This document shows, in pieces, positions 21,432-34,656 of a stretch of DNA of 64,000 nt. The DNA lies in NCBI GenBank assembly GCA_030015575.1, contig JASDDO010000016.1, positions 176,884,815-176,948,814 of the forward strand, read 5' to 3'. A model generated the notes under the pieces. That model had not been told where the DNA came from, searched no databases, and saw nothing but the letters and a program-made list of their open reading frames with translations. Each line of letters starts with the position of its first letter. The stretch's first letter is position 1. A program made the translations under genes and the position numbers. This DNA is from Agapanthus africanus (lineage: Eukaryota; Streptophyta; Magnoliopsida; Asparagales; Amaryllidaceae).

Positions 21432-23538
21432 TGTATGTCCGCGGGGGCGCCCCGGCCGTCGATCCGACGCCGGAAACGCGGAAACAAAACTTTGCAAAGT
21501 AGCAAACTGGCACCACCGCGCACTTTTCACCCGGATCGGGCCATTAACCTAGCAACTAGCAAACTAAAATAAGAGTAGAGAAGTATACCAAGCGATTCGT
21601 GTCCTTCGGTCTTCGTCTCCACTCCGATCTCCCGCGGAATCTCCGTCCATCACGTCCTCGTCGGAAAGGCACCACGTAGCCGGGTTCGTATACGGGCTCC
21701 CACCTCTGGACCGAGGTAACTCGGGCGCGAAGTTGGCTAGCCGACGTGTCCAAGGAGTGCTATAGATGTAGTGTAGAAACTAGTCTCTTTAGGGTTTTAG
21801 AAGTTGCCATGGATGATGTGGAGGAAAGAATGAAGCTTTTTGGAGAGGCTTGAAAAAGGAGCTATGAACTTTGATGCATGAATGAGATGAACATTTTTCC
21901 CCATTACAAAATGAATCCTCCCCTTCCTCCCAAAGTGGCCGGCCCTCATTCTCCATGGGTGTGAGAGAAAGAATCAATTATCTAGAGAAGAAAAAGAATA
22001 AGCTAAAAAAGATAATGGTCACACCCATTTCTTTTCTCATCAAATCAAACAACCATCACATGAAAAGCAATGAAATGGACAAGAAAAGCATCTCATGATG
22101 AAGAGGCCACACATATGCAAGAAAACCCCTCCACAAATGTTATTTGCAAAAGTGCAAATAACCCCCTCCATCGATAATGTCCGGTCGTGAAGGAACAAAG
22201 GAAAACCGGCCGGAACGGAATGCAAACTGGCAACTTCAGAAAACTGATCCCGTAATAAATTACAGGAAAACCTCGCGACTGCATATACATGCCCGCATTT
22301 GTATTCCCACTGAACACAAATGCAAAGAGACAATATCTACACTATCTAATACTAAGATCCGGCTTAAGCCAAAGCCGGCTAGTAAAATCCGTCCGATCAC
22401 GATCCGTGCAATACTGCACGTATCTGATCGAACCCTGCCATATCTCCATACGGTCTCTACAGCGTTTCGCCCGAAACATGAGTAACTGAGTGTGGTGGAC
22501 TCTAAAGACTCATCAATACTATGGCTGTGGATTTAACCACTAGCACGTCAGAGGTATTAGCCAAACGTGACGGGCTACCAGCTATTGAGTAAAAGGGACG
22601 TCGATGAGCGAACTCATCCTGACACCCTACTGAAACTGTCAGTGACAATATCCGTACAGTCTGGTCCGTTCGTCTATGAGCATCGCATGGCGGGCCTAGG
22701 GGGTTGGTAAAAGTCAGACCCCCAATAGCGATACAAGTCGTGTCGGAGTGTAGCCCAGAACACCCTGAGATACTACTGGAATACCTACCAGTAAATCTCC
22801 TGCCTTGGCTAAGGACTTTTCATGTTCTGGCTCTCCTAGACACAGCGCGACCTCACCCCCAATACCGGGAGAGACGAACCCCTGCAGATCCGCTCACTAC
22901 CTCCATGTGGCTCGGGACTGTACCCAACTAAAACCTGTTCGCACGACTCCTTTGAGCCGTGGTAGGGTAGTAATCAAAGCACAGTGGGAACTCACACGAG
23001 ACCAATGATGATCTCAGGTCGATGAACTAACCTGTACACATGTCACCAGGGAACTGCTATCTGACGTCTGGTATAATCCCAACTAGCAGGTTCCCGGCGA
23101 GTCCTGTCCGGTGTACTCATAACCCAATGAGCATCTGTATACATCTTAGGTGAACCAACTGACACCAGTGGCTTGTGAGACCGGCCACCGCCCCTCGTCG
23201 GGGTCTCGACTGTATACACTAGTCTACTCTGGAGAATCGATGCCCTATCTCGAAACTCCTACGACTAGGGACCTTTTAAGGATGTGCTTATAGACTCCAG
23301 CTCTCACTTATATGATCGCCCTCATACTGCTGGTAGTCAAGCAAGAATCCTAGGGGCTCTATCAACATGTAATAGCGACTCGTAAGGTCACATAAAGCAG
23401 TACACGATGATAAAGATAAACCAGATAGCATACTATCATCTTGAGTAAGACTGTCCTACTGGGACAGGTCCTCCCCTCAATCATTGCAATCACGTGCCTG
23501 TGATCCAATAATTGACTCTGAGGGCACTATCTCCAACA
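21432..23538 (-). repeat. B2 3' LTR
   Basis: This 2,107-bp LTR is homologous to B1's but has one copy of the 78-bp unit. Its U5 end carries GTATAC near 21583-21588, where the proposed donor lies. Confidence 0.92.
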
Positions 23539-25400
23539 ATCTCCCACTTGCACTCAAGGCTAATTATTGCGATGTCGCATACTCACAGCCCGTGTGATAC
23601 CGAACACCCAACTCCTCTACTAGTCAGTCTCACAAATCTCGTTTGCGAAACTATTGCGTTCGAGGAATAGCCTCAGTGAGTGGATCCGCTCTGATGTTTC
23701 TTTCTATGTCTCTCTATATCTCAAGTTCGCGGAGAAAGACATCTCCTGAAATGAGCAATACCTGTCTTAGAATATGTCTGGATGTCTGATGGGACCTAGC
23801 TCATAAGTGAACTCCAAATCCAAACTTCTTAGACTGTATCGTCAACTGAACTTAATCAGTATCCTGCGCCATACCTTCCCTCAGTATCCTCCTGGACCAC
23901 CTGTCCAAAATACTGCCCCTCGTCAGAGGGAAAACTATAACTCTGACAGCCACTCTGCCATCCAGGTCACCTTGGAAGCCTGGAATGATAACTGTCTCCC
24001 GAAGGAGACTTATCGTTATAATATCCCTAGAACATCCACTTATGTTCTAAAGCTGCTTCCGGCTGCTTCTCCAGAATTGGATCAATACCAACTTTTTGCA
24101 TCTAGTGCAAGAACAACATCTGGTGTGGTACTTGACATCTCATGATTGACTCAATTGCCTGAGCAAGTGATCTGCCAATCATGCACATCCATCTTCGTTT
24201 TAGTCTGTAAGACACCTTTAGAGAGGGTGACTCCATCACCTGCAGGTACACCACCATGCCAGGAGTCGTCCATTCTAAATACTCATAGAATGCTGTCAAA
24301 GTACCCTGATTGGGAAACCACCCAAATCTAGATCTAAAACCATAGATCTAGTGACCAGAATGTCTGATATAATACCCAAGTCCTATGTGGAGAAAACACT
24401 GTGTGACGACCAAAGTATAACCGATCGTAGTATAGGAATATCACTTCCTACTCTGTGTATGTCATCAAATACCAGGACATCACACCCTACTACCTTCTTA
24501 ACAGATCCATCCCCTATTCTGATGAAGTCAAACCTATGACTGTCACATCAGAAATAGATGATCTATCTCCGCTATATCTGCTTTAGTCTATAAATAGACA
24601 TAAGCCAACTGTCCACCAATGCTTCCGCTGCTCCCACTGACTACGACAACCCTCTGGCAGAGTCATATAGACGTACGCTTCTGAAGCCAGTTCAGAACGA
24701 CGCTATACTCATCCTCCTGCCGGGTCTCGCAGCCTGGAACAACAACAATGGCAAGTCTGGGTAAACAAGAACCTCCCTGCCACCGTCCTTGAGCATACCG
24801 AAGTACCTCTCGAGTGCCTGAGGTTACCCACTTTATCTGCGGAGTGGCCAATAGAATGTCAAACCAGATTGAATGTTTAGGTTCTTATCAAATCTTCAGT
24901 AATCGTTTGCGGTTCTGGAATCACTTCCAGTTCTACCATACTCCCATTACTGTTTTCTGAAGAAAAAAAACCATTTTTGTTTAAAACTGTGGCGAGTTAA
25001 GAACAATATCACTATTGATCTTCCAGATGGTAGAAAATCAACCCTCGTCATAGCCCGGGTCAACCCATAAACAACCATTACAGAAACGTGCCTTGAGTTA
25101 TCCGGAGTCTGGTTTTAAGCATAAGCCGGACAACTCCCCGTACCTTAACATCGTTAAGATATGAACTGTTCTATATCCAATATAGAAACAGAGGCACTGA
25201 TTTAATTGAACCAGATTCAAATCATGCAGCTGTCTCCAGTGCATGTCAACTAAATGGAAGGAGGCCGATCAGCGTTACTCAACTTAGGAGTGCTTCCAAT
25301 TATGAGTAACCTGAAAGAGAAGCAAGTTCTCTTAACCATTACTGTCAACTGAATACCATATACAATTATCTACATCTTCGATCACCTTGAAGAATCCTGA
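23539..25400 (-). pseudogene. B2 pol relic
   Basis: It starts with the purine-tract complement ATCTCCCACTTGC (23539-23551). It is colinear with the B1 relic: RNase H tail ADPLTEAIP near 23680-23700, RT segment near 24400-24450, the segment with CTTCCGCTGCTCCCACTGAC near 24619, and integrase segment near 25261-25395. Most stops and indels appear shared with B1, so the decay predates both insertions. Confidence 0.75.
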
Positions 25401-26968
25401 TACTTGCAACATCTGGTTCTCTACTTTATTCTTATACCTATAACTCCTCAAAACTTAGACTTTGCATTTCTACGAAACACATGTCTAAGAACTAGAGAAG
25501 TCATAAGTAAACAGAATATAGTATGAGGACCAACCCCTCTGTCCTAATGGACACTGGACAATATACAATACTCTGTACAAGTCCCCTGAGTCTAATAACT
25601 CATTCACTGTGTGTCGTAGGTTGAAAATTGTACTTATGGTTAAGAAGAATTACATCGCTGCTTAATGCTCCTTACCTTACCATCCACTGATATAGGTAAA
25701 TGTCATGGACATAATCTCAAAAAGGTACATCTCACTCTATGAAAATAGACGTACAGATATATCAATTTGAAATTGGTGCACAAGAACGGATATTCAAAAC
25801 CAAATATTTGCCGTCCGGCAAACAACCCAGGTGACTTCCTCAAATATCACCAATTACAACGAATCCCGATATAATGAGGATGGTCACCTAATTCCCAATA
25901 ACTTACTCCCCCTCATCATCTGTAAAACCATACAGATGTGAGAATCAAACCTGGTAAATACATACCCTGGAGCAAATGTCTAATCGGGAAATCAGTTTTC
26001 TTTTAATAGTATACAGTGAAACTGAAACATTGAAATGTTTCAATGGGGTATCCGGGTATTCCTAGTAATGCCTCTTCCATTATCCAGATTCACAACTGTA
26101 ACCGTATAATTCTTTGCCACCTCTCCAAATCCCATTATATGTCTTTAGTCGTTACCTTCTGTACACCCCTTTAGGCCAAATGGTTTTCTTCCTTCCCTAC
26201 CGTTCGGCACCAGCCTATGGTTTGGAAGAAGACTATCCAATAAGCATAATGGGTGTACTGTCCTAATCCTAGGAACACTCGCAATGCGAGAGAAGGTGAG
26301 GATAAAAGACACCTGAATGAATTTTATTCCTATTTCTCCTGAACCAGGATCTATCCCCGAACTGGAACAAGTTCATTTCGAGTTCGTATATAACCATACG
26401 ATGGATTATCCAATAAACTGGGATCTTCGTAGTGATACAGAGTGTCCTGGAGAAATACAAAGGTGATTTGGGATTGGCGAAGAAATGCTTGGTTAGGTCG
26501 TGAATAGCAGTCGCAATTTACTTTGCCCTCTTACTAATCCCTTGCTTTGTCTGAACTTAATACCTTCTGTACACCGTTTAGGCTAATTGGCTTTCTTCAT
26601 TCCCTACCGGTCGGCACCTGCCTATGGTTTGGAAGAAGACTGTCCAATTTGCGTAATAGGTGTACTATCTCCTAAACCAAGGAGTACTCGTAACCTGAGA
26701 GAAGGTGAAAGGAAAAGGCAACTGAATAGTCCTATTCGTTTTCTCCAGAACCGGAAACCATCCTCGAATTCCTTCGAGTTCGTATATAACCATACGATGG
26801 TTTTGTCCAATGGAAGTGGACGTTTGTAGTAATACGGGGTGTCCTGGAGAAAAGGGTAAAAGTAGGAGTGGCAATGAGGTTTGCAACTCTGACAATCCAA
26901 AAGTCAGTGTTTAGAAGGTTTGGTCAACTTGGTCACTGAGTCATAGTCTAGGGTCGGGTCAATGGTCG
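25401..26968 (-). pseudogene. B2 gag-position region with 300-bp repeats
   Basis: No gag or protease motif is recognisable. The repeats at 26154-26462 and 26562-26857 match those of B1. A 92-codon minus-strand ORF (26622-26900) resembles a 100-codon one in B1 (12782-13084); given the decay around it I do not call a gene. Confidence 0.5.
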
Positions 26969-27270
26969 CTGCCAAAGAGAGAGAGAAAAGAAACACTCAG
27001 CGTGCACTCTAACCTAGATCAGAATGGTTATTACTTTATCTAATCTGGAAACCTCCCACTGTAACGTCAAATTCTTTCCTAAACCTAAAAGAAGAATTAG
27101 CCGGGATCACCCGAGGAGTAAACCAACTCATCAGTGGGAATCGGGATCCAACTCTCATCGCATGATAACGTGACGGAATCCGCTCACGTTATCACACTCC
27201 AGAAGGTATGCGCATATCTGGTAAGTTTCAGTTCTTTTGAAACTCCCGATGTGGATTTTTACCCCATGCT

Positions 27271-27469
27271 CTTATGACCTTGACTTTGGCCAACATATCA
27301 TAAGTCACATGTCAAGTTCTACCCATCATTCTCCTGGTTAATTTGAACCCACCCGTACCTACCCTTGACTTTGGCCAAAATGGCAGTACGACTGTCCCAA
27401 ACCAACGCATCTATCTATGCTGCATATGAATACCAAACACTGTGCCTTGACTTTGGCCAACATACACAG
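27271..27469 (-). promoter_or_regulatory. Triple stem-loop module, B2
   Basis: CTTATGA (27271-27277)/TCATAAG (27298-27304); CGTAC (27354-27358)/GTACG (27386-27390); CTGTG (27440-27444)/CACAG (27465-27469). The last pair shows a compensatory change against CTATG/CATAG in A, B1, C and D. All three cores read TTGGCCAAAGTCAA on the sense strand. Confidence 0.75.
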
Positions 27470-29003
27470 CTTGAATACTATTGACTATCCATATGAAACG
27501 ACGGAGGGCTACGAAAGGTTTCTGGCGAAAACCTTTAACGTAATGAACTTGATATCGTTGAAGGAACTGATAGCTTTTTTAAAAAATATAGTGACGAAAA
27601 CCTTTGCTAAAGAGGTCACTCTCGGTGAAGGGATCTCGGCTCTTTCCCCATAGAATGAGGTGCAGGATATTCCAACTGAATACCACGATGCAAAGCAAAA
27701 GTAATCGGCTATAGTGAAGTTATTGCCCTGACCCAAACTTTTGTCCAAGGGGTCACTCCCGGTGAAGGGATCTCGGCCCTTACCTCGTCGACTGAGGAGC
27801 AGGATATTCCAACTGAATACCACGATGCAAAACAAAAGAGAACGCCCTTGCAATAACAGCTTTTTGAAAAAGTGTTCCAACAACATCAGAATAGGTTTGT
27901 TTAACTTGCATTGATCCGAATCAACGCACTCCCATCAATTGATCACACCACAAAAGAACGAAAATAATGATGTACGTATATGCCATCCGCATTCGCCACT
28001 GGGTCCCGTCATCACCCGTTAGGTTACTTAACTAACGACAGAGTGGGGACTGGACTAGCGTGGATGCAAAACATATACAACATCTACTAGTATATATATA
28101 ATATATAATTTTCGCTCAAGGTGTGATAAAATGCAACATCACAGAAATGTACAGCATCACAGAATAATACAGATATCTGGGATCCCCGGGTTTCACAGAG
28201 CCGCTGCTGAAACCCGACGTTCCCCTGGTCATGTGGATAGCCTGTGCAAAGAAATCCTAGACCCCTACGGGCACGGCAAGTTACCCGCCAAAACCTGAAG
28301 CGAGGCAGCCCCCTTCAGCAACGTGAATGGACCACCCAGCACTTCACGGAATCCGGTAACTTGGGCACCCCTCCTGGGTCAACCTATACCCCCTACGAGT
28401 GCGGCGAATAGCCCGCCAATTCTAGAGTAAAGCCCCCTTCATCTCAACGCCATGAGATGCGGGCTAGTTGCCCTCTAGAACCCGGCTATCCGTGCACCCC
28501 TCCGCGGGGTAATCCTAGTACAGAAAGTAAAATATACATACAACGGGTACATCGACCGCAACCTGGTCGTGCCCCAAAAGAATAATACAAACAGGCAGTG
28601 ACGGCAGTCCACAAGTCGGACGCTCGCCCCGCAATATCAAATGTACATATAAAACAAAACTGTACTAACATTGCATCCAGGCTATCCCCCACGACCGATC
28701 CACAACAACACGGTACAATACAGAACATCAACGTGAATGTCACGTTCGCAAATCCGTCTAACCGGGCTATAGCAGTTAGACAGGATTTACCGATCAAATG
28801 ACATTCACGGTCGCAGATATAATGTAAATACTGTGAACTAGCATGTTCAAAATATCCGATCGAACAAATTTTACCAAGTGGGCCCCAAAGCATTACTGTA
28901 GCACTTACAGAAAATCAGGGCGCAAAAAGAATATCCCAAAACCCCTATTTTCGATCCGAAAGCGTACTGTTAAAATTTGGTGCGATGAATAGTAAAAAGC
29001 GCG

Positions 29004-29044
29004 GCGGAACCGCGGCCCAAGCATGGGTTCGGCCGCGGTTCCGC
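29004..29044 (-). promoter_or_regulatory. GC-rich leader hairpin, B2
   Basis: GCGGAACCGCGGCC (29004-29017) and GGCCGCGGTTCCGC (29031-29044) are exact reverse complements. The 13-nt loop differs from B1's loop while the stem is preserved. Confidence 0.82.
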
Positions 29045-29246
29045 GGCGGTATAGTGAGATCTCGAGACCAAATTTTCACAGATTGCTTAGATGTTCATGC
29101 ACAGTATTCTGAGACAACCTGAAAAATTTTTGGAGCTAAAAAAATTTCGACAGAGAACACATGTGCACACAAAATACGGTTTTTGGGGATTTTTGTTCGA
29201 TCGAGTTCTAAACATACTAGAGCAAGCTAGGCATGGTTAATGGCGT

Positions 29247-29259
29247 GTCTCTGATACCA
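29247..29259 (-). other. Primer-binding site of B2 (one mismatch)
   Basis: GTCTCTGATACCA has one change from GGCTCTGATACCA in B1 and D. It is one base from the LTR. The mismatch may postdate insertion. Confidence 0.85.
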
Positions 29260-29260
29260 A

Positions 29261-31042
29261 TGTAAGTCCGCAGGGGCGCCCCGGCCGTCGATCCGACGCC
29301 GGAAACGCGGAAACAAAAACTTTGCAAACTAGCAAACCGGCACCACCGCGCACTTTTCACCCGGATCGGGCCATTAACCTAGCAACTAGTAAACTAAAAT
29401 AAGAGTAGAGAAGTATAACAAGCGATCCGTGTCCTTCGGTCTTCGTCTCCACTCCGATCTCCCGCGGAATCTCCGTCCATCACGTCCTCGTCGGAAAGGC
29501 ACCACGTAGCCGGGTTCGTATACGGGCTCCCACATCTGGACCGAGGCAACTCGGGCGCGAAGTTGGCTAGCCGACACGTCCAAGGAGTGCTATAGATGTA
29601 GTGTAGAAACTAGTCTCTTTAGGGTTTTAGAAGTTGCCATGGATGATGTGGAGGAAAGAATGAAGCTTTTTGGAGAGGCTTGAAAAAGGAGCTATGAACT
29701 TTGATGCATGAATGAGATGAACATTTTTCCTCATTACAAAATGAATCCTCCCCTTCCTCCCAAAGTGGCCGGCCTCCATTCTCAATGGGTGTGAGAGAAA
29801 GAATCAATTATCAAGAGAAGAAAAAGAATAAGCTAAAAAAGATAATGGTCACACCCATTTCTTTTCTCATCAAATCAAACAACCATCACATGAAAAGCAA
29901 TGAAATAGACAAGAAAAGCATCTCATGATGAAGAGGCCACACATATGCAAGAAAACCCCTCCACAAATGTTATTTGCAAAAGTGCAAATAACCCCCTCCA
30001 TCGATAAGGTCCGGCCGTGAAGGAACAAAGGAAAACCGGCCGGAACGGAATGCAAACTGGCAACTTCAGAAAACTGATCCCGTAATAAATTACAGGAAAA
30101 CCCCGCGACTGCATATACATGCCCGCATTTGTATTCCCACTGAACACAAATGCAAAGAGACAGCATCTACACTATCTAATACTAGGATCCGGCTTAAGCC
30201 AATGTCGGCTAGTAAAATCCGTCCGATCACGATCCATGCAATACCGAACGTATCTGATCGAACCCTGCCATATCTCCATACGGTCTCTACAGCGTTTCGC
30301 CCGAAACCTGAGTAACTGAGTGTGGTGGACTCTAAAGACTCATCAATACTATGGCTGTGGATTTAACCACTAGCACGTCAGAGGTATTAGACATACGTGA
30401 CGGGCTACCGGCTATTGACTAAAAGGGACGTCGATGAGCGAACTCATCCTGACACCCTACTGAGCCTGTCAGTGACAATATCCGTACAGTCCGGTCCGTT
30501 CGTCTATGAGCATCGCATGGCGGGCCTAGGGGGTTGGTAAAAGTCAGACCCCCAATAGCGGTACAAGTCGTGTCGGAGTGTAGCCCAGAACACCCTGAGA
30601 TACTACTGGAATACCTACCAGTAAATCTCCTGCCTTGGCCAAGGACTTTTCATGTTCTGGCTCTCCTAGACACAACGCGACCTCACCCCCAATACCGGGA
30701 GAGACGAACCCCTGCAGATCCGCTCACTGGCTCCATGTGGCTCGGGACAGTACCCAACTAAAACCTGTTTGCAAGACTCCTTTGAGCCGTGGTAGGGTAG
30801 TAATCAAAGCACAGTGGGAACTCACATGAGACAAATGACGATCTCAGGTCGATGAACTAACCTGTACACATGTCACCAGGGAACTGCTATCTGACGTCTG
30901 GTATAATCCCAACTAGCAGGTTCCCGGCGAGACCTGTCCGGTGTACTCATAACCCAATGAGCACCTGTATACATCTTAGGTGAACCAACTGACACCAGTG
31001 GCTTGTGAGACCGGCCACCGCCCCTCGTCGGGGTCTCGACTG
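29261..31042 (-). repeat. B2 5' LTR, first part (split by C)
   Basis: This is 1,782 bp of the LTR from TGTAAGTCCGC up to the TSD GACTG (31038-31042). It continues at 40787, together 2,108 bp, against 2,107 for the other LTR. Confidence 0.92.
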
Positions 31043-32924
31043 TGTTAGTGTTTATGCCCTAGAAGGCCATTACTGTATCATACTAGCTTGTATATTACTT
31101 AATGGAAGCTTGGGATATTCACATGTATATAACAGTCTTGCTAAACATGGTAGTATGCTACTTGGTTTTTCTATCTTAATATGTGAGTATACGTATTGAT
31201 AGAGCTCTTAGGATCTTGCTTGGCTACCAGCGTTGTGATGGCAGTCACACTAGTGGGGGCTGGGTAGTCTACAAGCACATCCTTATTCAGGTCCCTGGTC
31301 GTTGGATTATCGAGACAGAGCATCGATACTCCGGAGTAGACTAGTGTGTACGCTTCTCATCCCAGTTGGGGAGATGGTCTGTCCCACAGCCGTCAGTACG
31401 TCGTACTGGAGATAGTATACAGGTGCTCGTTAGGTTACGGGTACACCGGACAGGACTCACAGGGAACTGTTGGTTGGTTTGATACCAGTCGTCAGTGAAC
31501 AGTTCCCAGGTGACATGAGTACAGCGTAGTCCGCAGACTTGACACTGCTACTTCGCCTCGAGTGTGTCCCACTGTTCTTAGATTGCTACCCTACCACGGC
31601 TCAAAGGAGTCGTGCAAACAGGTAGCAGTTGGGTGCAGTCCCGAGCACTTGGAGGCAGTGGCGGTTAGACAGGATTCGTCCCTCCCGGTATTGGGAGTAG
31701 ATATCGTGCTGTGTCAGAGAGCCATTACGCAAAGTCCCTGGCCAGGGCAAGCGAGATTTGCTGGTAGGTTCCAGCAGTTTCTCAGGGTGTAATGGGCTTC
31801 ACTCCGACACGACTTATACCGCTATTAGGGGACTGACGCTTGCCGCCCCCCTAGGCCCGATATGCGATAGTCTTGGACGAACGGACCGGACTGTATGGAG
31901 ATTGTCACATCAGACTCAGTAGGAGTTCGGATGGGTTTACTCATCGGCCTTCTTATCGACAACTACCTGGGGACCGTTACGTACAGCTAGTACCGCTTGC
32001 GGTCTGTGGTTAAACCCACTGCCAGCGTAGTAGTCGAGTCTCTAGAGTCCCACACAGAGAGTTTCCTACTCCAGGCGAAACGATATAGAGGTTGCATGGT
32101 TTTGCGACAAAGGGTTCGGACGCATACGTGCGTTTACGCGCGTACGACTTTCGGACAGATTTTACCAGTCGGCTTTGGTTTAAGCCAGTTACTGGTATCC
32201 GGTTATTGGATTTTTACAGTCTAAAGTTTTTCCGTATTTTTACGGATCGGAGGGGCGTTCTCGTAATTACTCGAGAAGCTTCTAGAAGATGTGACTAAGG
32301 AGGTTTGTTTTGGAAAGAGAGTGAGTCATAGTGGTGATTCATTCACTTCATTAATGCACATTTATTGCTTAATGACTCATGTTAATGAATCATCACAAGA
32401 TATTTTGTGAAGCATGCTTATTCATTTCTTTTTATTCATTTGTTGAAAATAAGAATGCTTCATATTATTATGATACACTCTCTCTCTTCTCTCATTATCA
32501 TATTACACATTCTCTCTCCTCAAGCTCTCATCTTCTAATACTAATCCTTAATCCTCATGTGTTGAGATCAAAGGTTTAGTTAGACTAAACAATCCATAAC
32601 CTTCACTCTTTATCATTCTATCATCTTTGATTAGCAATCAAAGTTGATTAGTTACCTCAAGTTAGAGGTTTAGCTTGGAGTTTTGCTCTCGGGTGGATCG
32701 TCTACTACCTAGAGAAGGCCGAGGAGAACCAAGGAGGACGTAAAGAAGAAGGACCGGTTCATTAGGTATAATCCCTAATCTCTTATGTAAAGAAACTCAT
32801 AAGAATACGGTTTTTAGGGTTTAGCTTCGATTCAAGCGGTTAGTCGATGTTCGTTGTTTAAACTTGATAGTTTTTGTAAATTCCGCCTCCCCATAAGTAC
32901 TGGGGTGTACTACATCGACTTACA
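31043..32924 (+). repeat. Element C 5' LTR
   Basis: It begins TGTTAGTGTTTATGCCC and ends CATCGACTTACA. CT-rich stretches at 32475-32525 could lie near the transcription start. A donor candidate TTAG/GTATAA has its GT at 32766-32767. The TTGAC cluster of A is absent. Confidence 0.95.
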
Positions 32925-32925
32925 G

Positions 32926-32938
32926 TGGTATCAGAGCC
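32926..32938 (+). other. Primer-binding site of C
   Basis: TGGTATCAGAGCC follows the LTR after one base; it is identical to A's. Confidence 0.94.
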
Positions 32939-33127
32939 TCGCTAAACACTAAATAACTTAATCGCAAATTTGTACGAATTTCGAACGAAAAAACGAACCC
33001 GGAAAACCCTAGTTCTGTATAGTTTCTGTCGAACTTAAAATCAAGTCCTAAAATTTTTTTGGAGTGTTCAGAGAGCTAGAAAGGGGTCCAGGAGAACACC
33101 CAAGAAATTCGAGCCCATGAATCGGCA

Positions 33128-33192
33128 ACTCGGCCGCGGAAGCGCGGCGGATCGGTGGGATCTGCCGCGCATCCGCGACGCTTTGGCCGAGT
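33128..33192 (+). promoter_or_regulatory. GC-rich leader hairpin, element C
   Basis: ACTCGGCC (33128-33135) pairs with GGCCGAGT (33185-33192); inside, GCGCGGCGGATC pairs with GATCTGCCGCGC with one bulge, and GCGGA with TCCGC. Sequence differs from A and B but position and foldability are the same. Confidence 0.78.
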
Positions 33193-34233
33193 CATGGACT
33201 CGTCTTTCTTGTGTGGGTCCCCTGTGACATTTGGGGTTTTCTGGAATATTTAATTATTGCTCAGGTTACTGTTTAACAGAGCAGATTTTGGAGCAATTTT
33301 GAAGTTGTTTATTCGATCGAAAAATACAGTATTTGCGTATTGGATTATATCTGTGATTGTTTGATGTGTTCGTAAACCTCCCCCAACTGCTAGTATGTTG
33401 GTTGGCAGGGGGTTGCACATTTCTGAAATGGTTATATCTGTTTGTGCATATAAACTGTATTGGACTGTTGTGGTGTATAGCCGGGGTTAGCAAAGGGTTA
33501 TGGTTTAATTCATTTGTTGTAAATGTAATTTGTTGTAATATTATTTTTGCGGGGCACTTCCAGGTTGCGGTCGTAGCCACCGTTGTATTATTTCATTTTA
33601 CTGTTTTTGCTCCTAGGACTGACCCAAGGTGGGGTACACAGACTGCCCGGTGGGTAGTTTGCCGTACCCGTAGGGGTCGAGGGTGGGGTAAACGGCTATT
33701 CATCACAACTGTGTAATCTGTCTTTTCTTGCAGGCTCAAAAGAAATACAGATTGCTTGCAAATCCAATATTGTTTATCTGTGTTCTGGAATGAATATCAT
33801 TGCGTCAGACGAATGTAAAATATCTATATTTATTATAGCTATTTAGACGTCACTTATGTTTTACACCCGCGCTAGCCCAGCCCCCGCTCTGTCGTTAGTT
33901 AAGTAACCTAACGGGTGATGACGGGACCCCGTGGCGAATGCGGATGGCATAAGAGGACGTTATATTTTCGTTGTTTTCTGCAATGATAGGTTAATGATGG
34001 GACGCATTATCTGTAATGCAAAGTAAAACAAACCAAAGTTTACATCGTTGGAACAATTTAAAAGAAACCACTCGGTTATTTTTAAACAGATATTTTTAAA
34101 TGCGGAGATTTAACCACTCCTTTTAAAAAGCTATCGGGTTCCTTCGGTTATATCAAGTTCACTACGTTCACGGTTTCGCCAAAACCAGTCGTAGCCCTCC
34201 GTCATTTCATTTGGGTATTCAGTAGTATTCAAG

Positions 34234-34442
34234 CTATGCAGTTTTGGCCAACGTCATGGCATAGTGTTTGGTAGCTGCTGGATATTCATTTGTTGCATAG
34301 ATAGATGAGTTGGTTTGGGACAGTCGTATTATCATTTGGCCAACGTCAGGGATATATACGGATGGGTTCAAATTAACAAGATAATGATGGGTAGAACTTG
34401 ACATGTGACTTATGACATTTTGACCAACGCCAAGGTCATAAG
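34234..34442 (+). promoter_or_regulatory. Triple stem-loop module, element C
   Basis: CTATG (34234-34238)/CATAG (34260-34264); CGTAT (34325-34329)/ATACG (34356-34360), a compensatory change against CGTAC/GTACG in A and B2; CTTATGA (34409-34415)/TCATAAG (34436-34442). All three inner loops read CAAC. Confidence 0.75.
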
Positions 34443-34656
34443 AACATGGGGTAAAAACTTATATCGGGAATTTCTAAAGAAACTGAAATTTGCAAAGAGA
34501 TGCATACCATTTTGAGTTTGATGAATGTTGGTAGCATTCCTACAGCATTATCAGACGATGATATTTGGATCCCGATCCTACTGTGAGTATATGCTACTTA
34601 TCAGGATATTCGTCGCTTAACGATCAATGCTATAAACCTAGTAGGTGTCCAGAAAA

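Larger units (their letters stand above)
26969..29246 (-). other. B2 leader (untranslated, candidate intron)
   Basis: Same order as B1: GC-rich hairpin (29004-29044), duplicated CCCCTACGGG module (about 28259-28510), duplicated GGTCACTC module (from about 27614 and 27749), triple stem-loops (27271-27469), polypyrimidine acceptor ending at 26969. The GAAA domain is missing, as in B1. The donor site in its 5' LTR reads GTTATAC rather than GGTATAC (near 29414), so it may be damaged. Confidence 0.62.
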
